The notes under the pieces: model-generated
Seen by the model: the letters and a program-made list of their open reading frames with translations, nothing else
Told to the model about the DNA's origin: nothing
The model's database searches: none
In this document: positions 1 through 6,355 of the stretch, piece after piece
Numbering within the stretch: the stretch's first letter is position 1
Layout of the letters: each line of letters opens with the position of its first letter
Made by a program: the position numbers and the translations under genes
From: Opitutales bacterium
Lineage (GTDB): Bacteria; Verrucomicrobiota; Verrucomicrobiia; Opitutales; Intestinicryptomonadaceae
Direction of reading: 5' to 3'
Assembly (NCBI GenBank): GCA_017526045.1
Contig: JAFXRX010000178.1
Span: forward strand, 1-11,748
Length of the DNA stretch: 11,748 nucleotides

Positions 1-36
1 GGAATGTTTGTATTGATATTTTTTATATTATTATAA
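1..36 (+). pseudogene. possible 3' end of a third copy of the small membrane ORF
   Basis: Frame 1 reads GMFVLIFFILL and then a TAA at 34-36. This resembles the hydrophobic stretch MVLIFFAFILL at the end of the ORF ending at 272. The match is short and made of hydrophobic residues and T-rich codons, so it may be chance. If real, the window opens inside another member of the repeated family described at 90-451. The bases from 37 to about 89 show nothing I can assign. Confidence 0.2.
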
Positions 37-89
37 AATTTTTCTTCATGCGAAATCATAACATTTAAATACCTAAAGTTGTTCTCTAA

Positions 90-272
90 TCAGCTCTTTC
101 GCATGGAGTTTGGGATGCTCCAAGTATAAGCTGGTCTTTGTTCGGGCAACCTGCTGCAAAATTGCCTAATTTTTTATTCTTGGCTATAAGTTTTGGTGTA
201 TTGTATTTCATGGTTTTAATTTTTTTTGCATTTATTCTTCTTAAGAGATACCCTTGGATACCAAAATCCTGA
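90..272 (+). pseudogene. diverged copy 1 of an unrecognised small membrane-protein ORF
   Basis: The frame is open from the TAA at 87-89 to the TGA at 270-272 and has no ATG; TTG at 138 is the only plausible start, so it may be a remnant. It contains LSHG, then GQPAAKLPNFLFLAISFGVLYF, then a hydrophobic run ending LLKRYPWIPKS. It aligns in frame with the ORF at 254-451: LSH (96-104) against 302-310, and GQPAA...GVLYF (144-211) against 359-426. By my hand count about 51 of 68 bases match in the second block, and many differences are synonymous third positions (caa/cag, cct/ccg, gca/gcg, tta/ttg, gct/gcg, ttt/ttc). That pattern suggests both copies were once translated. I do not recognise the family. 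One membrane segment is likely near the C-terminus. Confidence 0.4.
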
Positions 273-282
273 TATCCAAGGG
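251..282 (+). other. perfect 10-bp stem hairpin between the two repeated ORFs
   Basis: Arms cccttggata (251-260) and tatccaaggg (273-282) are exact reverse complements with a 12-base loop. No T-run follows, so it is not a standard intrinsic terminator. It spans the stop codon of copy 1 (270-272, in the loop) and the TTG of copy 2 (254). Confidence 0.55.
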
Positions 283-451
283 CAAGTTTAACTACAGTGT
301 TCTTTCACACGCTAAGCATTTGTTGTTTCCAAAGATGTCTCTTCCTCTGTTTTGTGCCGGGCAGCCGGCTGCGAATGAGCCTTTGGGGTTGTTCTTTGCG
401 ATAATTTTCGGTGTATTGTATTTCATTTTTTACCTTTGTTTTGTTTTTTAG
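254..451 (+). CDS. unrecognised 65-residue ORF, copy 2 of the small membrane-protein family
   Basis: The frame opens at a TTG at 254 and stops at TAG 449-451. It carries LSHAKHLL, then GQPAANEPLGLFFAIIFGVLYF and a very hydrophobic, aromatic C-terminus (FIFYLCFVF), so a single membrane helix is likely. The first 15 or so residues overlap the end of copy 1 and the hairpin at 251-282, so the true start is uncertain; ATG at 335 (within the K-M-S-L stretch) is an alternative. The three-codon length difference from copy 1 between LSH and GQPAA keeps the frame. No SD precedes the TTG. Function is unknown. The in-frame conservation with copy 1 is the only evidence that this is a gene and not an open stretch in AT-rich DNA. 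Confidence 0.35.
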   Translation: MDTKILISKGKFNYSVLSHAKHLLFPKMSLPLFCAGQPAANEPLGLFFAIIFGVLYFIFYLCFVF

Positions 452-472
452 TTTTTCCTGCCGAAGCAGGGG

Positions 473-1066
473 TTAAATGTATTTCTTTAAAATTTTATTC
501 ACAACATCGACATTCCAAAGTCCTGATCTCTTGACTTCGTCATTATCTGAAAAACTTCCAAGCCAATGCTCCGAGACTTTTATTTTGCCATCCAACACAG
601 ATTTTGCCGCGATTTCTATAAGCTTTTCTTTGTCGCCTTTGTCTATTATAAGAAATGGAAGTTCACATATATATTGGCTTACTTTTTTATCTAATTCTTT
701 TTTTATTTCTTCTTCCGTTAATTCCTTTTCTTGTTTGTTCCAATATGGGTATTCGTTAAAGAAATTTTCAATAGCCTCCTTAATATTTTCACGAAATATA
801 GATCCGCTTTCATTCCCTCTTTTATTCCCATTTTTATGATGTCTTAATCGTTTTAAAAAATCCTCCGATTCTCCGATATGGACGATGCGCGGAAACTCTC
901 CGTCTATTTTTTCTTTGTCGTCGAAGTATATTTCTACACCGCCTTTATTTTCGAAATTCTCTAAGTTGCAATCTTCAAGCTTGTAGAACTTTCCATTATT
1001 TTGCTTTTTTAGCTCTTTGCAGAAGTTATAGAGGTCTTCTATTGTTTTTACGTCTTTGATTTCCAT
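473..1066 (-). CDS. stand-alone GIY-YIG nuclease-family protein
   Basis: A 197-residue protein starting MEIKDVKTIEDLYNF. The GIY-like strand is GVEIYF (about 43-48), the YIG equivalent is IVHIGES (61-67), and EDFLKRLRHH follows (68-77), matching the YIG-then-Arg/His layout of the fold. SIFREN (89-94) holds a further conserved-looking Arg. KLIEIAA (148-154) supplies the likely metal-binding Glu (E151). The C-terminus WLGSFSDNDEVKRSGLWNV is a signature I know from a family of predicted single-domain GIY-YIG proteins of unknown role. The canonical Tyr of both halves is altered (E-I-Y and H-I-G), so activity is uncertain. The frame extends upstream to 1243, but that stretch holds a perfect hairpin and does not look coding, so I start at 1066. 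Codons are AT-rich, unlike the genes to the right, suggesting acquisition. It runs divergently from the broken integrase. No specificity domain is visible, so calling it a homing endonuclease would go too far. Confidence 0.75.
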   Translation of the reverse strand: MEIKDVKTIEDLYNFCKELKKQNNGKFYKLEDCNLENFENKGGVEIYFDDKEKIDGEFPRIVHIGESEDFLKRLRHHKNGNKRGNESGSIFRENIKEAIENFFNEYPYWNKQEKELTEEEIKKELDKKVSQYICELPFLIIDKGDKEKLIEIAAKSVLDGKIKVSEHWLGSFSDNDEVKRSGLWNVDVVNKILKKYI

Positions 1067-1095
1067 ATTTTTTCTCGTGATTTTGTTGGGGTTGG

Positions 1096-1118
1096 TGAGG
1101 GGATATTTTATCCCCTCA
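1096..1118 (-). promoter_or_regulatory. 10-bp perfect hairpin in the leader of the GIY-YIG gene
   Basis: Arms tgaggggata (1096-1105) and tatcccctca (1109-1118) pair perfectly around a 3-base loop. It lies 30 bases upstream of the chosen start at 1066 on the minus strand. No T-run follows on either strand, which argues against a terminator and for an operator or mRNA structure. It also argues that the upstream frame extension is not coding. Confidence 0.5.
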
Positions 1119-1309
1119 TATTGCTTATTGGAGGGTTTGAAAAAAATCTCACAAAAATTTTGAATTTTTTTTAATGTATTTGAAATTTGTTTATGTAGGG
1201 CGTGATTTTCGGAGTGTGTTCCCCGCATAAAAAATAAATGCACCCAAGTAATGAAATTTATTTTTAAGCAAATAACTTGTATTCATAACATCTGTCTTCT
1301 TATAAAACA

Positions 1310-1340
1310 AAGCATACAGTATTCAGAATACTGTATGCTT
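1310..1340. promoter_or_regulatory. 31-bp palindrome, candidate operator or recombinase site
   Basis: Arms aagcatacagtattc (1310-1324) and gaatactgtatgctt (1326-1340) are exact reverse complements around a single A at 1325. Pairing continues outward with one bulge (aaaaca at 1304-1309 against gtttt at 1341-1345), and again with aacatc (1287-1292) against gatgtt (1347-1352). T-runs on both sides make it resemble a bidirectional terminator. It lies between divergent genes, where a terminator has no obvious job. Its core gtattcagaatac (1319-1331) recurs as its reverse complement at 1497-1509, directly before the integrase ATG. A shared operator or recombinase binding site is therefore plausible. 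Confidence 0.55.
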
Positions 1341-1496
1341 GTTTTTGATGTTAAGAGATTGATTATAAGTATATTATAAAACGGAAAATTTTAAGAACTT
1401 TAAAATTTGCGCTTGTTTGTGTTAGCCCCTAAAAACAAAAAACTTCAATTCTATCAAAGATTTCCACCCTAAATTTGAACATTTTATTTGACATAA

Positions 1497-1509
1497 GTAT
1501 TCTGAATAC
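1497..1509. promoter_or_regulatory. 13-bp palindrome before the integrase start, second copy of the core
   Basis: gtattctgaatac is itself palindromic around its central base and is the exact reverse complement of 1319-1331. It ends one base before the ATG at 1511 and begins four bases after a TTGACA. A bound protein here would block initiation of the integrase, so autoregulation is a natural guess. Confidence 0.5.
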
Positions 1510-1510
1510 C

Positions 1511-2498
1511 ATGACACACGAACAAGACATAGCAAAAGCAATTTTAAAGGGCACAGGCTTGTCGCTGGTGGATGCGGCGAGGCTTATAAAAAATATATTA
1601 GACTTCATGCCAAAAAATTCGGGCATGAGTGAAATTCAGTTTTGTGCAAAAATTATAGAATGCGGCAAAGCAAATTTCAGGATAAAAGAAATGTCGTTTA
1701 TCGAGGGCTTCAAGCTCTACATTTTATCCAAATCCCACCTGCGCAAAGACAGTTTGCGGGATATAAAATATCTTGGCAACCGCCTAATAAAAAAATCCCC
1801 AGAGCTTGCCGCCCGCAACTTTTCAAATTTGAGTGTTGGGGATTGTGAAATGTGGCTAAATAAAGCGTTTTCAACTCCCTCTCAGTACAACAAAGGCAGG
1901 GCATTTTTGCATGCGATTTTTGAATTTGCCTTGCGCAGGCAGTGGTGCAGTAAAAACCCCATAAAGTGCATTGAGCGTAAGCGTGTAATTGAGCGCGAAA
2001 TTCTGCCGCTTAGCATCGAGCAAGTTAAAAAAATCCTTGAAAATGCGGGTAAAATTGAGGGCTGTTTAGCGCCCGCGGCTTTAATGATTTTTGCGGGAAT
2101 CCGCCCGCGCGAGGTTCGCCGCCTTTGTTGGCGGGACGTCGATTTATCGGAAAACACTATAACTGTCCGCTCAATCTGCTCGAAAACAGGAGGCGTACGG
2201 CATGTTGAAATTTTTTCGCCTTTAAAAAAAGCGGCTCGCTCCGCAACAATCCGAGCAAAAAATCTGCCCCAAAAATTGGCAAAGCAAATGGCGCAAAATC
2301 CGCGACGATTCGGGCTTCCGCGGCGCGTGGGTACAGGACGTTCTGCGCCATACCTACGCAAGCTACTTTGCAAAAAAGTTTTCAGACTTGCCCCGGCTTC
2401 AACTAAACATGGGGCACTCAAACCTCTCGCTTTTGCGCTCGCGCTACGTCAACCTCTCCGCTCTTTCCGCGGCGTCCGCCAAGAGCTTTTTCAATTAA
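1511..2498 (+). pseudogene. tyrosine recombinase (phage-type integrase), frameshifted
   Basis: Reads MTHEQDIAKAIL from ATG 1511. The core-binding region is about residues 60-155 and the catalytic domain starts at ILPLSIEQV. The first catalytic Arg is R198 in FAGIRPREVRRL, and K225 in SKTGGVRHV fits the beta-hairpin Lys. The reading frame is lost at an A7 tract (2224-2230) after RHVEIFSPLKK. The next forward frame then continues the family exactly: CPKNW, KWRKIRDDSGF, WVQDVLRHTYASYF, LQLNMGHSNLSLLRSRYVNL, ending TAA 2496-2498. The catalytic Tyr is the one in RYVNL. One A fewer would give an intact protein of about 328 residues. The unshifted frame runs to 2533 with no integrase similarity. The first position of the HxxR motif is Asp (D-V-L-R-H). 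TTG 1477 upstream is an alternative start. It may mobilise the element to its left, but as sequenced lacks its catalytic Tyr in frame. Confidence 0.85.
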
Positions 2499-2567
2499 AA
2501 AAATGCGGCGAACAAATATTGAGTAACAGATAAAAAGCAAAGACGGAAAATCTTTTTGAAAAATTTT

Positions 2568-3008
2568 TTATTTGTGGTGGTAGCCAGAGCATGCGGAAAT
2601 AGATTTTGCGCGGTATATCTGCTCGAGCAAAATCGCGCGCGCCCACTCGTGGGTGAACGTCATCGGCGAGAGCGACAGCAGCTCGTTTGCGCGGCTTTTG
2701 ACTTCGCCCGAGAGCCCGTAGGGCCCGCCGATGATAAAAACCGACGCTCCGAATTTCGCCAAATCCTCTTCGAGCGTTTTTGAAAAATCCTCTGAGCTTC
2801 GGCATTTTCCCTCTTCCGCCATCGCGTAGATTTTCGCCTTCGCGCCCTTTAAAATTTCCAAAATTTTTTCGCCTTCGCGCCGCGCGTCGGAGTCTTTTAT
2901 TTCGACAATTTCAAGCTTGTCGTATTTTGAGAGCCGCTTTTGGTATTCCTGCGCGAGTTCCGCGAGGGCTTTGTTTTTCATCTTTCCGACTGCGATAATT
3001 TTTATCAT
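2568..3008 (-). CDS. rlmH: 23S rRNA (pseudouridine1915-N3)-methyltransferase RlmH
   Basis: A 146-residue protein, close to the usual length of RlmH (YbeA, SPOUT fold). It methylates pseudouridine 1915 in helix 69 of 23S rRNA using S-adenosylmethionine, acting on the assembled ribosome. Visible features are the N-terminus MIKIIAVGKMKNKALAELAQEYQKR, the cofactor-binding knot segment FIIGGPYGLS (91-100), and the C-terminal block LSLSPMTFTHEWARAILLEQIYRA followed by the terminal YHHK (family usual YHK/YHR). The frame extends 16 codons upstream, but the start at 3008 gives the canonical N-terminus. No SD is seen. It is transcribed divergently from the MFS gene, with 111 bases between starts, and converges on the broken integrase, with 69 bases between stops. 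It appears intact, so the neighbouring element did not disrupt it. Confidence 0.95.
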   Translation of the reverse strand: MIKIIAVGKMKNKALAELAQEYQKRLSKYDKLEIVEIKDSDARREGEKILEILKGAKAKIYAMAEEGKCRSSEDFSKTLEEDLAKFGASVFIIGGPYGLSGEVKSRANELLSLSPMTFTHEWARAILLEQIYRAKSISACSGYHHK

Positions 3009-3119
3009 ATTTTCAATTATTTTGTTTCCGCCGCTTTTTTCGACAAAAAAAATCAAAAATTTTCTTTTAAAAAACGCCGCGCTTTATAAACTTTTATTTT
3101 CATACAGACTTTTGCCGAT

Positions 3120-4502
3120 ATGGAAAATCAAAACGAATTAAAAATTACAAGGCCGCTGATGCTCAGCGCGTTTGCCGCCGCGCTTGCGGGGCTTTTGTTC
3201 GGGTTCGACACCGCGGTTATTGCGGGCGTCATCCCCTCGCTTGAAAAAGTTTACGCGCTCGACGAGTGGGGCAAGGGCTTTACTGTTTCAATCGCGCTTT
3301 TGGGCACTATGCTCGGGGCTCTTTGCGCGTCTTTGCCCGCGGACAAACTGGGCAGGCGGGACTCCCTTAAAATTACTGGAGCTTTGTTTTTCGTCTCGGC
3401 AGTCGGCTGCGCGCTTGCCTGGGGCTGGCATTCGATGCTCTTTTTCAGGTTTGTCGGCGGCGTGGGCATAGGCGTCGCCTCCGTCATCGCGCCGATGTAC
3501 ATTGCCGAAATCGCCCCCGCGAAATACAGGGGCGTATTTGTCGCGACATTCCAGGGCAACATTGTCGGCGGCATTTTGCTTGCGTATCTTTCAAACTACA
3601 TCGTCTCTCTCTTCGGCTTCGACGCAAATTCTTTGGACTGGCGCGTGAAGCTCGGCGTCGAGGCTTTGCCCGCCGCCTTGTTTTTAACTATGCTCTTTTT
3701 TGTCCCGCGCTCCGCTTACTGGCTTGTGAAAGTCGGGCGCAGAAACGAGGCGAGGGCGGTTCTTGAAAAAATCGCCCCGGGCGCGGAGGGCGAAACCATC
3801 GCGGAAATCGACGCCTCTTTGGAGAGCGCGCGCAGGCTCGGCAATCCGCCGCTTTTGTGCAGGGCGTTTGCATTCCCTCTGTTTTTGGCGTTTACAATTT
3901 CTTTTTTCAACCAGTTTTCGGGCATCAACGCTGTGCTCTATTATATAAACGACATCTTCTCGGGCACCGGGCTTGACGAAAATCTTTCGGCGGTAATCGT
4001 GGGGGCGGCGAATTTTTCGTTCACAATTCTTGCGATGTTTTTAATCGACAAAATCGGGCGCAAGACCCTGCTTTTAATAGGCGCGTGCGGGACTTCTTTG
4101 ATGCTGCTTGCCGCCGCCGCAATCCTGAAAACGGGGCAAATGCAGGGCGCGATGGTCTATGTGCTTTCCGTCTACATCGCGTTTTTTGCGATGTCGCAGG
4201 GCGCGGTCATCTGGGTGTACATAAGCGAGATTTTCCCGATAGCCGCCCGCGCAAAGGGCGTCTCGTTCGGGGCTTCGGCGCACTGGATTTTCTGCTTTAT
4301 AATAGCCCTCGTCTTCCCCTATATGCTGAAGCTCGACGGCGCGGACTTCGGCTTTGAAAGCGTCAAGCTAAACGGCAGCTTTCCGTTCTTCCTCTTCTTT
4401 TTTATGACGATAGTCCAGCTTGCGGTCGTCGCCGTGTTTTACCCTGAAACAAAGGGAGTGCCGCTCGAGCGGCTGCGCGAAAAAATGAAATTCTTCCGCT
4501 GA
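3120..4502 (+). CDS. MFS sugar:proton symporter, sugar porter family
   Basis: A 460-residue inner-membrane transporter with about 12 hydrophobic segments. Sugar-porter signatures appear in order: LFGFDTAVIAG in TM1 (27-36), DKLGRRDSL in loop 2-3 (75-83), RFVGGVGIGVAS (110-121), YRGVF (136-140), a diverged PESPRWL motif read as VPRSAYWL (195-202), QFSGINAVLYY in TM7 (265-275), DKIGRKTLL in loop 8-9 (310-318), WVYISEIFP (365-373) and PETKGVPLE (442-450). These place it with XylE/GalP-like proton symporters for hexose or pentose; the exact sugar cannot be read from sequence. The loss of the second Pro and Arg in PESPRWL (RSAYWL) is unusual. No SD precedes the ATG. It lies 188 bases upstream of a secreted SASA esterase on the same strand, so a shared role in glycan use is possible, although that gene has its own promoter-like sequence. 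Confidence 0.9.
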   Translation: MENQNELKITRPLMLSAFAAALAGLLFGFDTAVIAGVIPSLEKVYALDEWGKGFTVSIALLGTMLGALCASLPADKLGRRDSLKITGALFFVSAVGCALAWGWHSMLFFRFVGGVGIGVASVIAPMYIAEIAPAKYRGVFVATFQGNIVGGILLAYLSNYIVSLFGFDANSLDWRVKLGVEALPAALFLTMLFFVPRSAYWLVKVGRRNEARAVLEKIAPGAEGETIAEIDASLESARRLGNPPLLCRAFAFPLFLAFTISFFNQFSGINAVLYYINDIFSGTGLDENLSAVIVGAANFSFTILAMFLIDKIGRKTLLLIGACGTSLMLLAAAAILKTGQMQGAMVYVLSVYIAFFAMSQGAVIWVYISEIFPIAARAKGVSFGASAHWIFCFIIALVFPYMLKLDGADFGFESVKLNGSFPFFLFFFMTIVQLAVVAVFYPETKGVPLERLREKMKFFR

Positions 4503-4513
4503 GAAAAAATGAA

Positions 4514-4541
4514 GGCGTAAAAGAGTTTCCTCTTTTACGCC
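4514..4541 (+). terminator. 12-bp perfect hairpin downstream of the MFS gene
   Basis: Arms ggcgtaaaagag (4514-4525) and ctcttttacgcc (4530-4541) pair perfectly around tttc. It begins 11 bases after the MFS stop, where a terminator would be expected, but no T-run follows on the plus strand (ccatactac comes next). It may stabilise the 3' end or terminate poorly. On the minus strand a T-rich stretch follows a few bases on. Confidence 0.5.
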
Positions 4542-4650
4542 CCATACTACTTACCAACTTACTACTGAAAATAAACTTATTTTTATTAAGTTCGTGTTCC
4601 AGTCTGTACTATTACATTTTTTTGTCAACAACTTTTTTGAAAAAAATTTT

Positions 4651-4680
4651 TTGTGGAAAATTTAACCCTCTTTATATACT
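4651..4680 (+). promoter_or_regulatory. sigma70-like promoter of the SASA esterase
   Basis: TTGTGG (4651-4656), an 18-base spacer, and TATACT (4675-4680). Transcription would start near 4687, only a few bases before the ATG at 4691, giving a near-leaderless mRNA. This agrees with the absence of an SD there. The upstream AT-rich bases 4619-4650 could act as an UP-like element. Confidence 0.45.
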
Positions 4681-4690
4681 TTAAATCCTT

Positions 4691-6235
4691 ATGAAAAAAA
4701 CAATCTTGGCATTTGTTATTGTGGCGGCGGCGAACTTCGTTCTTGCGGAGGTGTGGCTGCCCAAAATATTTTCAAACAACATGGTCTTGCAGGCGAACGA
4801 GCCTGTAAACATTTGGGGCAAGGCTTCCCCCAGCGCGAAAGTTGAAATCGAATTCGCGGGCGCGAAAACCTCCGCGACCGCTGGCGCGGACGGCAAGTGG
4901 AGCGCGAAATTAAAGCCGCTTGAAAAATCTTTTGAAAACAGGGAGCTTAGAATTTTCGAAAACGGCAACCTCTCGAAGTCGATAAAAAACGTGTTGGTCG
5001 GCGAAGTCTGGATTGCGGGCGGGCAGTCGAATATGCAGTTCGAGCTCAAAAAGGCAAACGGCGCAGAGGAGGCAATCAAAAGCGCGGCGTCGCTTAAATG
5101 CGTGAGGTTTTTCAGAATGTCCGCAAACGCCGCGAGCGCGGCTCCGCAGGAAGACTTGCCAAAAAACGCGCACTGGGCGCAGATAAATTCAGGCAACTGC
5201 AGGGACGTCAGCGCGGTCGCGTTTTTCTTCGCGCGCGAGCTCGACAATTATTTGGACTCTCCGATTGCGATTGTCGAGACTTCGTTTTCGGGCAGCTTCA
5301 TGTCGGTGTGGCTTGCAAAAGAGGACATGAGAAATGTAAGCGGCTTTAAGCAGCAGCTTGAAAAGTACGAAGCCGAAAACAAAAATTTCAACTATGAGGC
5401 GGAGCTTCAAAAGTTCAACGAAAAGATGGGCGCGTACAAGGCGCAGGTCGAAGCGGCGAAGGCCGCGGGCGAGGACGCAAGCAAAATCCGCAAGCCCGGC
5501 GGCAAGCCCGAGCCTTGGGGCAGGGGCAGGTTTACCGCAGTCCCCTCTATATTATACAACGCGAAAATTGCGCCGCTTGCGGGCTATACCGCGAAGGGTT
5601 TTATTTGGTACCAGGGCGAGAGCGACGCGACAATACACGTCGAGCACTACGCGGAAAAGTTCGAGCATCTCATAAACTGCTGGCGCAAATATTGGGGCAA
5701 GGAAGACATGCCGTTTTATTTCATGCAGCTGCCGAGCATGGACAGGGACTTTTGGATTGGCCCGCGCCGCGACCAGGAGCTTGTCGCAAACAAGCTTAAA
5801 AACGTGCACATGGCGGTGCTAATCGACCTGGGCGAGGAGAAGGACGTGCACCCGACGGAAAAGCTCATCCCCGCAACGCGCCTTGCAAACCTCGCAAAAA
5901 AATACTCCTACGCCGACAAGAAAATCAAGGCGGATTTCCCGAAGGTCGCGAAAGTTTCGTACGGCGCAAACAGCGCGAAAGTCGCGTTAGACTTCGGCAA
6001 GTCAAAGCCCGCGTTCGGCAAGGAAATTTTGGGCTTTGAAGTTTTGTGCGGCGGAACGTGGGCTTCCCCCTCTTCCGCAAAAGCCGCGGGAAAAGTCGTC
6101 GAGCTTAAAGCGCAGGGCGGCGCGAAAATCGAGGGCGTGCGCTACCTTCACAAGGGCTGGGCGCGCCCGATGGCAAGCATTTTCAACGCCGAGGGCTTGC
6201 CGCTTGCGCCGTTTGAAAATGTGCAGGGCAAATAG
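4691..6235 (+). CDS. secreted SASA-family carbohydrate esterase (sialate O-acetylesterase-like)
   Basis: A 514-residue protein with a signal peptide (MKK, hydrophobic stretch, cleavage probably near LAEVW at 18-21). The Ser-hydrolase motif GQSNM holds catalytic S113, after an N-terminal beta-rich region beginning LPKIFSNNMVLQ. The family block WYQGES is at 306-311 and the catalytic Asp/His pair is DVHP (D385, H387). The C-terminus GVRYLHKGW...NAEGLPLAPFEN is typical. Members remove acetyl groups from sialic acids or from plant and host polysaccharides; the substrate cannot be told from sequence. The usual ETSWGGT segment reads ETSFSGSFMSVW (196-207), a diverged oxyanion region. A Lys/Glu/Ala-rich segment at about 220-276 is probably helical and separates it from LYNAKIAPL. 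The ATG lacks an SD. It follows a sugar porter and ends at a strong terminator, so it is probably monocistronic. It likely acts in the periplasm or outside the cell. Confidence 0.88.
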   Translation: MKKTILAFVIVAAANFVLAEVWLPKIFSNNMVLQANEPVNIWGKASPSAKVEIEFAGAKTSATAGADGKWSAKLKPLEKSFENRELRIFENGNLSKSIKNVLVGEVWIAGGQSNMQFELKKANGAEEAIKSAASLKCVRFFRMSANAASAAPQEDLPKNAHWAQINSGNCRDVSAVAFFFARELDNYLDSPIAIVETSFSGSFMSVWLAKEDMRNVSGFKQQLEKYEAENKNFNYEAELQKFNEKMGAYKAQVEAAKAAGEDASKIRKPGGKPEPWGRGRFTAVPSILYNAKIAPLAGYTAKGFIWYQGESDATIHVEHYAEKFEHLINCWRKYWGKEDMPFYFMQLPSMDRDFWIGPRRDQELVANKLKNVHMAVLIDLGEEKDVHPTEKLIPATRLANLAKKYSYADKKIKADFPKVAKVSYGANSAKVALDFGKSKPAFGKEILGFEVLCGGTWASPSSAKAAGKVVELKAQGGAKIEGVRYLHKGWARPMASIFNAEGLPLAPFENVQGK

Positions 6236-6268
6236 TTTTTCAAAAAAAACGCGATAAAAATTTCTGGG

Positions 6269-6296
6269 GCCGCGCGAATTTGCGCGGCTTTTTTTT
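6269..6296 (+). terminator. rho-independent terminator after the SASA esterase
   Basis: GC-rich arms gccgcgc (6269-6275) and gcgcggc (6282-6288) with a 6-base loop are followed by eight T (6289-6296). This is a textbook intrinsic terminator and separates the esterase from hpt. Confidence 0.85.
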
Positions 6297-6355
6297 GCCG
6301 CAAATTTTGTTGTAAAAATTTTGCGCGCGCATTTCATTGTAAGAAAAAATTTTTT

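Larger units (their letters stand above)
1067..1510. other. divergent intergenic region, AT-rich
   Basis: About 440 bases separate the minus-strand GIY-YIG gene and the plus-strand integrase. It holds the leader hairpin at 1096-1118, the long palindrome at 1310-1340, and a TTGACA at 1488-1493 that could be a -35 element for a start in or near the integrase. No convincing -10 follows at the right distance. No coding frame is convincing and no tRNA-like fold was seen. Confidence 0.5.

Noticed and set aside
1067..1243. Upstream extension of the GIY-YIG frame to an ATG at 1243.
   Set aside because: The 59 extra residues show no family similarity and the stretch contains a perfect hairpin better explained as untranslated leader.
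1429..1626. Minus-strand 65-codon frame over the integrase start.
   Set aside because: It lies opposite a clear integrase N-terminus, has no recognisable motif and no start signal.
2222..2232. Programmed -1 frameshifting in the integrase, as in many insertion sequences.
   Set aside because: The A7 tract invites it, but the family motifs lie in the +1 frame, so a -1 slip would not restore them.
1882..2421. Minus-strand 179-codon frame opposite the integrase.
   Set aside because: Composition is an Arg/Ser-rich shadow of the integrase catalytic domain, which has family motifs on the plus strand.
3120..6235. A sialic-acid utilisation operon made of the MFS porter and the SASA esterase.
   Set aside because: No sialidase, aldolase or epimerase gene is nearby, a hairpin and separate promoter lie between the two genes, and the porter belongs to the hexose/pentose sugar-porter family.
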